In this document: positions 1-9,367 of the stretch, piece after piece | Layout: the number at the start of each line of letters is the position of its first letter | How positions within the stretch are numbered: position 1 is the stretch's first letter | Origin: Bacillus sp. J37 | Lineage (GTDB): Bacteria; Bacillota; Bacilli; Bacillales; Bacillaceae | Length of the DNA: 64,000 nt | Direction: 5' to 3' | Assembly: GCF_000518865.1 (NCBI RefSeq) | Contig: NZ_JAEK01000006.1 | Span: 62,224-126,223 of the forward strand | Program-made: the position numbers and the translations under genes | The notes under the pieces: model-generated | What the model was told of the DNA's origin: nothing | Seen by the model: only the letters and a program-made list of their open reading frames with translations | The model's database searches: none

Positions 1-776
1 AAGATTGGACATGGGATGATTATATGGAAATCGCGGCAAAAGCGAAAGATGCCGGTCTCTTTATGGACACAGGTATGAAAGCAGATGTTTTCTTTAACTA
101 CTACTTAAGAACACAAGGAAAGTCTTTATATAGCAAGGATGGTACTGCTTTAGGATATGAGGATGACCAAATGTTTATTGATTTCTTCAGTATGACATCA
201 CAATTAGTAAAAGATGGTGCTGTCCCAACACCTGATTATCTGGCTCAATTGAAGGGTCTGGAGGACGATCCGGTTGTAAAAGAAAAAGCAGTTGGAATTT
301 GGCAATGGTCTAACCAATTCGTTGGTATTCAGCAGGTAGCTAATCGTCCGTTGAAAATTCACAACATGCCGGGACCTAACACAAGTGATGGTTTGTATTT
401 AAAACCTAGTATGTTCTGGTCTGTTGCCGAGAATTCAAAACATAAAGAGGAAGCAGCGAAGTTCATTGACTTCTTCGTAAATAATGTCGAAGCAAACAAA
501 TTAAATTTAGGAGATCGCGGAATCCCTGGCTCTTCTGTTATTAAGGAAGAACTGAAGCCTGTGTTAACACCAGAACAAGTCCAAGTATTTGATAGTGTCG
601 AATGGGCTGAACAAAACAGTTCTGAATTTGATGGTCCGGATCCGATCGGTGCAGGCCAAGTTATTGAGCTTTTAGATAGCCTATCAGAACAAATGAATTA
701 TGGTCAAATGAAGGTTGAAGATGCTGCTAAACAATTTAGACAACAAGCAGAAAGCATATTATCTCAAAATAAATAG
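1..776 (+). CDS. yesO: YesO-type ABC sugar-binding protein, 5' end cut by window
   Basis: Extracellular solute-binding protein (family 1) of a carbohydrate ABC importer, probably for RG-I oligosaccharides. The frame is open from base 3, so the N-terminus, signal peptide and lipobox lie outside the window. What remains is the C-terminal lobe of about 258 residues. It is clearly a paralogue of the protein at 3748-5040: both share YYLRT near the start, LKPSM, and the identical block [20 protein letters not shown]. It is followed by a stem-loop and two permease genes, the usual order for a binding protein and its channel. B. subtilis has yesO before yesP and yesQ in its RG-I locus, and the downstream enzymes match that locus too. 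The family call is firm. The exact substrate is inferred from the neighbours. Confidence 0.85.
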   Translation, partial: DWTWDDYMEIAAKAKDAGLFMDTGMKADVFFNYYLRTQGKSLYSKDGTALGYEDDQMFIDFFSMTSQLVKDGAVPTPDYLAQLKGLEDDPVVKEKAVGIWQWSNQFVGIQQVANRPLKIHNMPGPNTSDGLYLKPSMFWSVAENSKHKEEAAKFIDFFVNNVEANKLNLGDRGIPGSSVIKEELKPVLTPEQVQVFDSVEWAEQNSSEFDGPDPIGAGQVIELLDSLSEQMNYGQMKVEDAAKQFRQQAESILSQNK

Positions 777-787
777 TGATTAAAACA

Positions 788-819
788 CTAGTAGCTGGTC
801 ATTATAGATCAGCTACTAG
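788..819 (+). terminator. Intercistronic stem-loop between binding protein and permease genes
   Basis: A 13-bp stem (arms 788-800 and 807-819, one G-U pair, loop ATTATA) lies between the binding-protein stop and the permease start. No clear U-run follows, so partial termination or 3'-end protection of the binding-protein mRNA is more likely than full termination. Equivalent hairpins lie at the binding-protein/permease junctions near 32782 and 47208. Confidence 0.6.
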
Positions 820-862
820 ACTTTAAAATATCATCACTATTTGGGAGAAAGGAAATGATCGT

Positions 863-1762
863 ATGAGTGCTCGCGCCCTTAAACAAAATATGAAAGGCTA
901 CGCATTTATTAGTCCCTTTATCATTGGGTTTCTAGCGTTTACGTTTATCCCAATTGTTGCCTCATTATACTTTTCATTCACACAATATAACCTATTCGCT
1001 TCTCCAACATGGATTGGTCTTGAAAACTATAAAAAAATGTTTACTGAAGATCCAAGGTACTGGCAATCTCTCAAAGTTACCCTTATCTATGTTTTTGCCG
1101 GAGTTCCATTACGTTTAGGATTTGCTTTATTAATCGCCATGGTACTTAACACAGCATCAAGAGCTGTAGGGTTATACCGGACGCTATTTTATCTGCCTTC
1201 TTTAATAGGAGGTAGTGTTGCCGTTGCTATTATGTGGCGTAATATTTTCGGTGATGAAGGAATTATCAACCTGTTGCTGGCATTCTTCAGTATTCCGGAT
1301 GTTCGCTGGTTTGGTGACCCAACAGCAGCACTTTGGATGCTTATCTGTTTATCTGTATGGCAATTTGGTTCATCGATGTTAATTTTCTTAGCTGGATTAA
1401 AAGGTATACCAATGACTTATTATGAAGCGGCAAGTGTTGACGGAGCGAACTTTTGGCAAAAATTCACGAAAATTACACTTCCGATGTTAAGCCCGGTTAT
1501 TTTATTTAATACAATTATGCAAACCATTGCAGCATTTATGACATTTGTTCCAGCTTTCATTATTTCGAAGGGAACGGGTGGTCCTTTAGATGGAACCCTT
1601 CTTTACTCACTCTATCTATTCATTCAAGGATTTGAATTCTTTAATATGGGCTATGCGTCAGCGATGGCATGGATCATGCTTATTATTGTAGGAATTCTTA
1701 CAGCGATTATCTTTGCTACATCGAAGTTTTGGGTTCACTATGAATCGGAAGGAGGGAAATAA
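863..1762 (+). CDS. yesP: ABC sugar importer permease, YesP-type (MalF class)
   Basis: Integral membrane permease, 299 aa, one half of the channel of the importer served by the upstream binding protein. It has six hydrophobic segments starting at about residue 15. The EAA loop that contacts the ATPase reads [11 protein letters not shown] followed by [13 protein letters not shown]. The start ATG follows GGGAGAAAGGA. The length is normal for MalF-class permeases of oligosaccharide importers. Only 2 bp separate it from the next permease, so the two are translationally linked. No ATPase gene is present nearby; in B. subtilis such importers share MsmX. The name rests on locus similarity to yesOPQ. 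Confidence 0.85.
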   Translation: MSARALKQNMKGYAFISPFIIGFLAFTFIPIVASLYFSFTQYNLFASPTWIGLENYKKMFTEDPRYWQSLKVTLIYVFAGVPLRLGFALLIAMVLNTASRAVGLYRTLFYLPSLIGGSVAVAIMWRNIFGDEGIINLLLAFFSIPDVRWFGDPTAALWMLICLSVWQFGSSMLIFLAGLKGIPMTYYEAASVDGANFWQKFTKITLPMLSPVILFNTIMQTIAAFMTFVPAFIISKGTGGPLDGTLLYSLYLFIQGFEFFNMGYASAMAWIMLIIVGILTAIIFATSKFWVHYESEGGK

Positions 1763-1764
1763 GG

Positions 1765-2652
1765 ATGCAAACAAATACAGAAATCAATACGGCTTCTAAG
1801 CGCTTTGAAATGACGAAAGCAAAAAAGCCGAAGTGGTGGATTTATCACATTCTTGTAGGCGGGTTTGCGATTCTTATGCTGTACCCTGTTATATGGCTGT
1901 TAATGAGCTCCTTTAAGCCAAGTGACACGATCTTTGTAACAGCGCAATCACTTATTCCGGATCCATTTATTCTTTCAAATTTTGCTCAAGGCTGGGAAGG
2001 GATCGGCGGCAATTCGTTTGGTGTGTTTATTAAAAATACGGTCGTTCTTGTTATCATTACGATGATAGGTCAAGTCATTTCTTCAGCTGTGATAGCGTTC
2101 GGATTTGCAAGATTAAGCTTCTTTGGAAAAAGTTTTTGGTTTGCTCTTATGATGGTTACACTTATGTTACCGTATGAGGTTGTTATGATACCTCAGTACA
2201 TTATCTTTTCAAAATTAGGTTGGCTTGACTCGATAAAACCAATTGCAGTTCCAGCTTACTTTGGTCACCCGTTTTTCATCTTCCTTCTTGTTCAATTTAT
2301 TCGAACAATACCAAGAGAATTAGATGAAGCAGCAACAATTGATGGATGTGGAACATTCAAGATTTTTTATAAGATTATTTTGCCATTAATTAGACCTGCA
2401 TTAGCAACAGTGTCGATCTTCTCATTCTATTGGACATGGGATAACTTGCTGGGACCTGTTCTTTATTTAAATAGTCCTGATAAATATACAGTATCAATGG
2501 CGTTAAATATGTTCTTAAGTAATGAAACGGTTTCAAACTGGGGAGCAATGTTTGCAATGTCAATTGTTACACTAATCCCTGTATTTGTTATCTTCTTCTT
2601 ATTCCAACGCCATGTTGTTGAAGGAATTAGTACAAGTGGATTAAAGGGTTAA
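1765..2652 (+). CDS. yesQ: ABC sugar importer permease, YesQ-type (MalG class)
   Basis: Second channel subunit, 295 aa, with six membrane spans after a short cytoplasmic tail of about 25 residues. The EAA loop reads [12 protein letters not shown] followed by [13 protein letters not shown]. The C-terminus ends in the [12 protein letters not shown] tail usual for MalG-class permeases (ExxGxxxGxxKG pattern). The start ATG lies after GGAGGGAAATAAGG, whose SD is inside the end of the preceding gene. It closes the binding protein-permease-permease unit. The next 290 bp hold a folded repeat element before the DUF624 gene, so the operon may or may not continue. Confidence 0.85.
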   Translation: MQTNTEINTASKRFEMTKAKKPKWWIYHILVGGFAILMLYPVIWLLMSSFKPSDTIFVTAQSLIPDPFILSNFAQGWEGIGGNSFGVFIKNTVVLVIITMIGQVISSAVIAFGFARLSFFGKSFWFALMMVTLMLPYEVVMIPQYIIFSKLGWLDSIKPIAVPAYFGHPFFIFLLVQFIRTIPRELDEAATIDGCGTFKIFYKIILPLIRPALATVSIFSFYWTWDNLLGPVLYLNSPDKYTVSMALNMFLSNETVSNWGAMFAMSIVTLIPVFVIFFLFQRHVVEGISTSGLKG

Positions 2653-2744
2653 GCTTTAATAGCTAACCCTTCATCTGACTCTTTAATCGTCCAGGAAATT
2701 ATAAAATTCTTAAACTGTGGATAAGTGCGCGACATCCAGATCCA

Positions 2745-2898
2745 GCGCCTAGCCCAGAAGCACAGGACGTGCAAGTGCAGTCATTGCGACAGGACGTCGC
2801 GTTATTGACTGCCTCTAGGGTCTAGCCACAAAGGAATTGAAGACAAAGAACGTCTTCTATTCCTTTGCGTCTTATTTGCCCGAGGCTAACCAAGGCGC
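2745..2898. repeat. Folded intergenic repeat element with nested hairpins
   Basis: Noncoding, richer in G+C than its surroundings. An outer pair GCGCCTAGCC (2745-2754) matches GGCTA...GGCGC (2884-2898). Inside lie two hairpins: GCAGTCA/TGACTGC (2777-2783, 2806-2812) enclosing GCGAC/GTCGC, and a 15-bp stem with one mismatch (2830-2844 with 2852-2866). The CCAGCGCCTAGCCC start and the GGCGCTTGCGCTTTT end resemble an intergenic repeat I recall from several Bacillus genomes. I cannot search for copies. It ends about 35 bp before the SD of the DUF624 gene and makes a spurious upstream extension of that reading frame. Confidence 0.6.
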
Positions 2899-2944
2899 TT
2901 GCGCTTTTGTTCAGAAATTATTAAAAAAGGAATGGAGCAGAGCT

Positions 2945-3583
2945 ATGGAAGCACATGGATTTATGAGTGGTGTAAACAACATACTGGAATGGATTTCACG
3001 ATTAGCGTTATTAAATATATTGTGGATCGGTTTTTCCTTACTTGGTTTTATTGTCCTGGGGTTTTATCCTGCAACAGTTGCCATGTTTGCTGTCGTGAGA
3101 AGTTGGGCAAGGGGAGATCTTGAGGCACCGGTGTTTTCTGTGTTTTGGAGCTCATATAAAAGCGAGTTTGTGAAAAGTAATATGTTCGGAGCTGTTATAT
3201 CGCTGATTGGGATCATTTTATTTATTGATTTCCTATTTTTAAAACAAGCTTCTACAATGGTTCAAAACTTGTTGAACATTCCTTTTTTAATCATTTCCCT
3301 CATTTTTATTTGTACATTGCTTTATGTGTTTCCAATGTATGTTCACTTCAACATGAAAATACTGGATATACTAAAAAACTCATTTTTTGTGATGGTTATG
3401 AATCCACTTAAAACACTTATAATGTTGATTAGTAGTTTAGGGTTAGTTATTTTACTATCGTTTGCTCCACCACTTATGATCGTTTGCAGTGGAAATGTTT
3501 TAGCTTTGGTTATGTCTAAACCGGCAATGAATGCGTTCAACAAAGTAAACAAAAAACATGAATCAGTGACTGTTCATCAATAA
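2945..3583 (+). CDS. DUF624 (YesL/YesV-type) membrane protein
   Basis: Small membrane protein of the DUF624 family, 212 aa, with about five hydrophobic segments. Family landmarks are visible: an N-terminal amphipathic stretch, then LNILWIGFSLLGFIVLGFYP and an ATVAMFAVVR segment. Proteins of this family sit in many carbohydrate ABC operons of Bacilli, including YesV in the B. subtilis RG-I locus. Their function is unknown and a role in transporter assembly or regulation is only a guess. ATG 2945 is chosen because GGAG (2934-2937) precedes it by 7 nt. The frame is open upstream to 2837, but that part runs through the hairpin repeat and is not credible protein. A second DUF624 gene is at 41930. 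Confidence 0.8.
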   Translation: MEAHGFMSGVNNILEWISRLALLNILWIGFSLLGFIVLGFYPATVAMFAVVRSWARGDLEAPVFSVFWSSYKSEFVKSNMFGAVISLIGIILFIDFLFLKQASTMVQNLLNIPFLIISLIFICTLLYVFPMYVHFNMKILDILKNSFFVMVMNPLKTLIMLISSLGLVILLSFAPPLMIVCSGNVLALVMSKPAMNAFNKVNKKHESVTVHQ

Positions 3584-3611
3584 AGAAAAAGAATTAAGTA
3601 GATAGATCAGG

Positions 3612-3625
3612 TGTAAATGCTTACA
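3612..3625 (+). promoter_or_regulatory. 14-bp operator-like site, distal copy
   Basis: TGTAAATGCTTACA, with TGTAA/TTACA arms as in a cre site but a centre of ATGC instead of NCGN. It is the exact reverse complement of the site at 3720-3733, and their centres are 108 bp apart. The regulator is unknown: CcpA or another LacI-family protein. Confidence 0.5.
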
Positions 3626-3627
3626 AT

Positions 3628-3665
3628 TGAAATGATGAAGATATCACTGTTTTTTCATCATTTCA
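3628..3665 (+). terminator. Hairpin after the DUF624 gene
   Basis: A perfect 12-bp stem TGAAATGATGAA/TTCATCATTTCA (arms 3628-3639 and 3654-3665), followed by a modest U-rich stretch (GTCTGTATTTTTCATT). Likely terminator of the first transcription unit. It lies between the two operator-like 14-mers. Confidence 0.6.
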
Positions 3666-3719
3666 GTCTGTATTTTTCATTAAAAATCACGAGAATACCT
3701 ACTAAACTATAACTATATA

Positions 3720-3733
3720 TGTAAGCATTTACA
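3720..3733 (+). promoter_or_regulatory. 14-bp operator-like site, proximal copy
   Basis: TGTAAGCATTTACA, 14 bp before the ATG at 3748 and directly after A/T-rich sequence that could hold a -10 (CTATAACTATATA). It is the exact reverse complement of the site at 3612. The position fits repression at or just after the transcription start. Confidence 0.55.
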
Positions 3734-3741
3734 AAGGATGA

Positions 3742-5040
<1,299 letters not shown>

Positions 5041-5057
5041 ATTGGAGGATGGATTAT

Positions 5058-6092
5058 ATGCCAAAATTACAGTTTGATGAAAATGAAATTAGAGAATTGA
5101 TAGATAAAGTAGTAAAGCGAACTTTCGAGATGGATTTTAACTGGGATTGGCCGGGCGGAGTGGCCTTTTATGGGGTAGCTGCTGCTTATGAAGCAACAGA
5201 AAAACAAGAGTATATTGATCTACTCAAAGCGTGGGTGGATGAATGGCTGGAGGATGGTTTACCAAAGCTCTCCATTAATGGGGTTTCAATTGGCCACGCG
5301 CTGATTACTCTTTATAACGTAACAGAAGATGAAAAATATTTAACTGTTATTAAAGAAATGGCTGATTATCTTCAAAATGATGCCCCGCGATTTGCAGACG
5401 GCATCTTTCAGCATACAGTTAACTCTGTGAAGGATGTATTTCCTGAGCAGGCATGGGTAGATACAATGATGATGGCAGGACTATTCTTGTTAAGAGTCGG
5501 AAAACTTTTAGATCGTGAGGACTATTTCAGGGATGGGTTAAAGCAATATCATGGTCATGAGGAGTTTTTACAGGATCCTGTGACAAATCTATATTATCAC
5601 GGCTGGGATAATATCGCCCAAAACCATATGTCTTCAATTTATTGGGCACGCGGAAATGGGTGGGCTGCGTTAACGATGGCGAAAGCTCTTGAATTAATTG
5701 AAGTACAGGACCCTTCTTACATGATCATTGATTGTTCTTTGCGTGATCAGCTAAGTGCTTTAGTACGACTTCAAGGAGATAATGGACTTTGGCATACGAT
5801 TGTTGATGATCCAACCTCATATGATGAGATTTCCGGCTCATCTGCTATTGCAGCTGCGCTCCTTAAAAGAGGATCTTTATATAATAAATACATCCAAAAA
5901 TCAATTCAAGGTATTATCAATGAAATCGAAGAAGATGGAAAAGTATCTAAGGTTTCAGCGGGAACAGCTGTCATGAACGATGCTGATGGTTATAAAGAGG
6001 TTCCTTATAAACGTATTCAAGGATGGGGACAAGGTTTAACCCTCGTGTTCTTAGCTGAATTATTAAAAAGTAACAGACATGTATTTAATTAG
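5058..6092 (+). CDS. yesR: Unsaturated rhamnogalacturonyl hydrolase, GH105
   Basis: Cytoplasmic (alpha/alpha)6-barrel hydrolase, 344 aa, with no signal peptide. GH105 enzymes remove the unsaturated galacturonic acid that pectate or RG-I lyases leave at the non-reducing end, by hydrating the double bond. The likely catalytic Asp lies in AWVDTMMMAG (the equivalent of WLDGLYMG in B. subtilis YteR). Other family blocks are YHGWDN and WARGNGWAALTMAKALE. ATG 5058 is chosen because GGAGG (5044-5048) precedes it by 9 nt. Earlier in-frame ATGs at 5037 and 5049 are too close to or ahead of that SD. The binding protein lies directly upstream and the acetylesterase 27 bp downstream. Confidence 0.88.
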   Translation: MPKLQFDENEIRELIDKVVKRTFEMDFNWDWPGGVAFYGVAAAYEATEKQEYIDLLKAWVDEWLEDGLPKLSINGVSIGHALITLYNVTEDEKYLTVIKEMADYLQNDAPRFADGIFQHTVNSVKDVFPEQAWVDTMMMAGLFLLRVGKLLDREDYFRDGLKQYHGHEEFLQDPVTNLYYHGWDNIAQNHMSSIYWARGNGWAALTMAKALELIEVQDPSYMIIDCSLRDQLSALVRLQGDNGLWHTIVDDPTSYDEISGSSAIAAALLKRGSLYNKYIQKSIQGIINEIEEDGKVSKVSAGTAVMNDADGYKEVPYKRIQGWGQGLTLVFLAELLKSNRHVFN

Positions 6093-6119
6093 TTTCCAAG
6101 ATTGATTGGAGGTGTGAAT

Positions 6120-6809
6120 ATGGAGAAATCTTTTACGATCTATTTGGCAGGAGATTCAACGGTAGCAAATTGCCCTAGCCATGAGGCACCTATGGCAGGA
6201 TGGGGCCAAACCTTTCATGAATTTTTCCAAGAAAATATACTGATTATTAATAAAGCTATGGGAGGAAGAAGCTCAAACAGCTTTATAGAAGAAGGTAGAC
6301 TTGAATCCATTATGAAAGAAATTCAACCGGATGATTTCCTATTTATCCAATTTGGTCATAATGATCAGAAGTCATATGGGACTGAACCGTATACAACTTT
6401 TCAATCAAATTTAACGGAATATATTACAGGTGCCCGTGCTAAAGGCGCATATCCACTATTAATTACTCCTGTTCATCGAAGGAAATTTAATGAAGATGGT
6501 ATTCTGGAAAATACTTTAGGTGAATACCCGGAGGCAATGATGGAACTTGCAGAAAAGCTTGATGTCCCACTCATAGACTTATGGTCCAAAACAAGGAAGC
6601 TATATGAAGAACTCGGTGTGGAAGGATCGAAAAAGCTCTTTACAATTTTTGCTCCAAATGAACAGCCAAATTATCCTGATGGAATTATTGACAATACTCA
6701 TTTTAGTGAACATGGAGCAAAAGAGGTAGGGAAGTTGGTTATTGATGGGATAAGAGAGCTACAATTACCGATTGCAGAATATGTTAGTGAATATAAAAAT
6801 AGGGGATAG
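6120..6809 (+). CDS. rhgT: Rhamnogalacturonan acetylesterase, SGNH type (CE12)
   Basis: SGNH-hydrolase, 229 aa, no signal peptide, so it acts on imported oligosaccharides. All four blocks are visible: block I LAGDSTVANC with the Ser nucleophile near residue 13, the Gly block MGGRSSNSFIEEGR, the Asn block FIQFGHNDQK, and the C-terminal Asp-x-x-His in DNTHFSEHGA. This set and the length match CE12 enzymes such as B. subtilis RhgT/YesT, which deacetylate galacturonic acid in RG-I. ATG 6120 has GGAGG 7 nt upstream. A TTG at 6102 is in frame but lies before the SD. It is followed by a short hairpin and then GH42. Confidence 0.88.
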   Translation: MEKSFTIYLAGDSTVANCPSHEAPMAGWGQTFHEFFQENILIINKAMGGRSSNSFIEEGRLESIMKEIQPDDFLFIQFGHNDQKSYGTEPYTTFQSNLTEYITGARAKGAYPLLITPVHRRKFNEDGILENTLGEYPEAMMELAEKLDVPLIDLWSKTRKLYEELGVEGSKKLFTIFAPNEQPNYPDGIIDNTHFSEHGAKEVGKLVIDGIRELQLPIAEYVSEYKNRG

Positions 6810-6832
6810 AACCACGTTTTTTCGTGGTTTTT
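6810..6832 (+). terminator. Short hairpin with U-run between rhgT and yesZ
   Basis: AACCACG (6810-6816), a T-rich loop, CGTGGTT (6823-6829), then TTTC. The 7-bp stem could give partial termination or processing ahead of the GH42 gene. Confidence 0.45.
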
Positions 6833-6860
6833 CACATTCACTATGAAAAGGAGAAAAACA

Positions 6861-8903
6861 ATGGTGAAAAAACTATATCATGGAGCCGCGTATTACCCTG
6901 AATTATGGGATGATGACACAATTGAAGAAGATATAAAGTTAATGGTAGAAGCAGGTATAAATGTTGTGCGAATGGGGGAATTTGCCTGGTCTATTATGGA
7001 AAAAGAAGAAGGGGAAATTGATCTAAGTTATTTTGTGAATATGATTGAAAAACTACACGATCATGGAATTGAGACGGTCATGTGTACGCCAACACCCACT
7101 CCGCCAATTTGGTTAACACATCATCATCCTGAAAGATTACATGTTGATGAAAATGGACAGGTAATGAGTCATGGATCGAGGCAGCATATATGTACAAATA
7201 ATCCTTATTTTAGAAAAAGAGCCGTCATCATTACCGAGGAAATAGTAAAAGCTGTCGGCCATTTACCAGGGGTTATTGGCTGGCAACTTGATAATGAGTT
7301 TAAATGCCATGTTAGTGAATGTATGTGTGAAACATGTAAAACATTGTGGCATGAATGGCTAAAAGAGCGGTATGGAACAATTGATGCATTAAATGAAGCC
7401 TGGGGTACTCATATTTGGAGTCAATATTATCACTCCTTTGATCAGGTTCCACAACCAGTCTCAACGCCATTTCTCCATAATTCATCCTTAAAAACAATGT
7501 ATCAGCTTTTCTCATATGAAAAAATAGCCGAATTTTCAGATGAACAGGCAGCAATTGTCCGTCAATATTCCCAAGCTCCAATAACACATAATAGCACAAC
7601 CTTTTTCCATGTTGATAATGAATGGTTATACAAAAATCTTGATTTTGCTTCATTTGATACGTATGCTGAGCGAAGTAATTTTGCTTCCTATTTATTTAAT
7701 TGTGATTTATGGAGGAATTTTAAATCGGGCAAGGATTATTGGGTTATGGAAACAAGTCCCTCACACAGCGCATCACTTGAAAGTTATGCAGCCCCTCATG
7801 CAAACGGCTATTTAAAAGCAGAGGCTATCGCGTCATATGCATTAGGCGGAGAAGCATTTTGCTATTGGTTGTGGAGACAGCAACGTACAGGCTGTGAACA
7901 GCCTCATGGATCTGTCATTAGTGCATGGGGAAAACCGACTGTCGGTTTTGAAAATGTAAAAGAAGTGGAGGCCGCCAGGAAAGAGATTGAACCAGTTATG
8001 ACAACGACCAGGCCCGTACAAGCTGAGGTAGCGATAACCTATTCAGATCGAGCAAGAGCATTTCTTAAAACAGAGCCGCATAGAGATTTAGATTATCGTT
8101 CTCTCATCATCCCGTTTTACGAAAGAGTTCTGTCAGCTGGATTTCACCGTGATTTGATACCTGAGGGCGCGAAATTAGAAGGATACAAATTATTATTCAC
8201 ACCTTTCGTCCATTATCTATCTAATGATTATCTTCAACAAGCAACAAAATTTGTTGAAGAAGGAGGAATATGGATTGTTGGCCCGCTTACCGGAGGAAGA
8301 ACAGAAAACCATACAATTCATACAGATGCAGCATTAGGAAAGTTAGAGCAACTTGCTGGAGTTGAAACTCTTTTTACGTATCCAATGGATGGGACAGAAT
8401 CATATGGCGAGTTTATGGGAGTTAATGCACCATTAAGCTTATGGAGCTCGGTTTTCCAACCAACAGCTGGAAGAGCAGTAGGCACGATCCAAGGTGGAAA
8501 CTCAGATGGGGAAGCATTTATGACTGAGCATAAAGTTGGCAAAGGGAAAATTGTCATGCTTGGTTCACTTCCATCAGGTGATTCAGGCGATCTTTTACTA
8601 AGGAAATGTATCGATCATTATGCAAAAGAAGCGGATGTACAACTAAAAACAGATGTATCTAGAGGAACAATTGTGGCTCCACGTATCCGTGAGGGTGAAA
8701 TAGTCTGGGTAATTGTGAATATGGATGGAAATGGTGGAACTGTTTCCATACCAGATGGTGGAGTTGATTGTTTAACAGGAGAACAACTCGAAGAAGGACA
8801 ATACGAAATAGGGTCTTTTCAGCATAAAGTGATTTTGTTCCCAATGAACAAAGATGAAAAGGAATTAGTAAAAAAACAATTAGCTGAAACTGTTCAAAAA
8901 TAA
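6861..8903 (+). CDS. yesZ: Beta-galactosidase, GH42, YesZ-type
   Basis: Cytoplasmic GH42 beta-galactosidase, 680 aa. It has a TIM barrel from the start (AAYYPELWDDD), then the trimerisation and C-terminal beta domains. Catalytic residues are visible: acid/base Glu146 in WQLDNEF and nucleophile Glu297 in VMETSPS. A zinc-type Cys cluster (Cys in HICTNNP, then CHVSECMCETC) is intact, as in metal-bound GH42 enzymes. In the B. subtilis RG-I locus YesZ trims galactose from imported RG-I or galactan fragments, and the same role is inferred here. ATG 6861 has AAAGGAG 7 nt upstream; ATG 6843 lies before this SD. It ends the enzyme run, and a mobile-type inverted repeat follows. Confidence 0.9.
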   Translation: MVKKLYHGAAYYPELWDDDTIEEDIKLMVEAGINVVRMGEFAWSIMEKEEGEIDLSYFVNMIEKLHDHGIETVMCTPTPTPPIWLTHHHPERLHVDENGQVMSHGSRQHICTNNPYFRKRAVIITEEIVKAVGHLPGVIGWQLDNEFKCHVSECMCETCKTLWHEWLKERYGTIDALNEAWGTHIWSQYYHSFDQVPQPVSTPFLHNSSLKTMYQLFSYEKIAEFSDEQAAIVRQYSQAPITHNSTTFFHVDNEWLYKNLDFASFDTYAERSNFASYLFNCDLWRNFKSGKDYWVMETSPSHSASLESYAAPHANGYLKAEAIASYALGGEAFCYWLWRQQRTGCEQPHGSVISAWGKPTVGFENVKEVEAARKEIEPVMTTTRPVQAEVAITYSDRARAFLKTEPHRDLDYRSLIIPFYERVLSAGFHRDLIPEGAKLEGYKLLFTPFVHYLSNDYLQQATKFVEEGGIWIVGPLTGGRTENHTIHTDAALGKLEQLAGVETLFTYPMDGTESYGEFMGVNAPLSLWSSVFQPTAGRAVGTIQGGNSDGEAFMTEHKVGKGKIVMLGSLPSGDSGDLLLRKCIDHYAKEADVQLKTDVSRGTIVAPRIREGEIVWVIVNMDGNGGTVSIPDGGVDCLTGEQLEEGQYEIGSFQHKVILFPMNKDEKELVKKQLAETVQK

Positions 8904-8911
8904 CTAATTTT

Positions 8912-9045
8912 ATAAGGCTGTTTTCGCAAAGATTGTTGCTTATGAATACTATTTTCAACTTTAATGTGTTTGGAGCACAATGAAATGAATGAAATGTAAC
9001 GTTCACTTCTTCAAAAACAACAAAGTATGCGAAAACAGTCTATTA
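8912..9045. mobile_element. MITE-like element or IS remnant with terminal inverted repeats
   Basis: Terminal inverted repeats of about 23 bp (left from GGCTGTTTTCGCA, right ending TGCGAAAACAGTC, each extending inward with a TTGTTG-type end) enclose about 80 bp without an open frame. The arms differ at a few bases and no clear target duplication is visible. It follows the GH42 stop by a few bases, so as RNA it could also act as a 3' hairpin. It contains no transposase. Confidence 0.5.
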
Positions 9046-9367
9046 AATATACATAACAACACTGTTATCCTGAGGAAATTAACGGTTTTTTATATGTTCA
9101 TTAACTCACTCACTCCTTATAATGGGCATTAGTTTCTATTTTTGAAAAGGCTTACAAATAAGTGTGCTACTAAATCTAAAAAAGGGAGGTACTGAACTTT
9201 CTAATAAGTCTTTTTTAATAGAGTAATAAGGAGAAAAAGTTACCTAAAGCAATAGGCGACCTACTATCATTCTATCAAATCTAGTTATTCATGTACTAAT
9301 TGTTCCCCTCAAGCCTTAGTACACTTTTTCTTTGCCGAATAAAAATGCGAAAGGTGATGAAAGAAGC
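9046..9367 (+). promoter_or_regulatory. Upstream region of the PL11 gene with a cre-like site
   Basis: 322 bp without a convincing gene. On the minus strand TTGTAAGCCTTTTCA (plus-strand 9143-9157) matches the cre pattern WTGNAANCGNWNNCW except for C in place of the central G. An orphan GGGAGG (near 9184) has no long frame after it. No confident -35/-10 pair was found. Catabolite repression of the lyase is only suggested. Confidence 0.35.

Noticed and set aside
2837-2944. Upstream extension of the DUF624 reading frame
   Set aside because: It runs through hairpin repeat sequence, has no SD, and the encoded residues do not resemble the family. ATG 2945 has a proper SD.
7312-7815. Overlapping short frames on both strands within the GH42 gene
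   Set aside because: No ribosome sites and fully contained in a conserved coding region.
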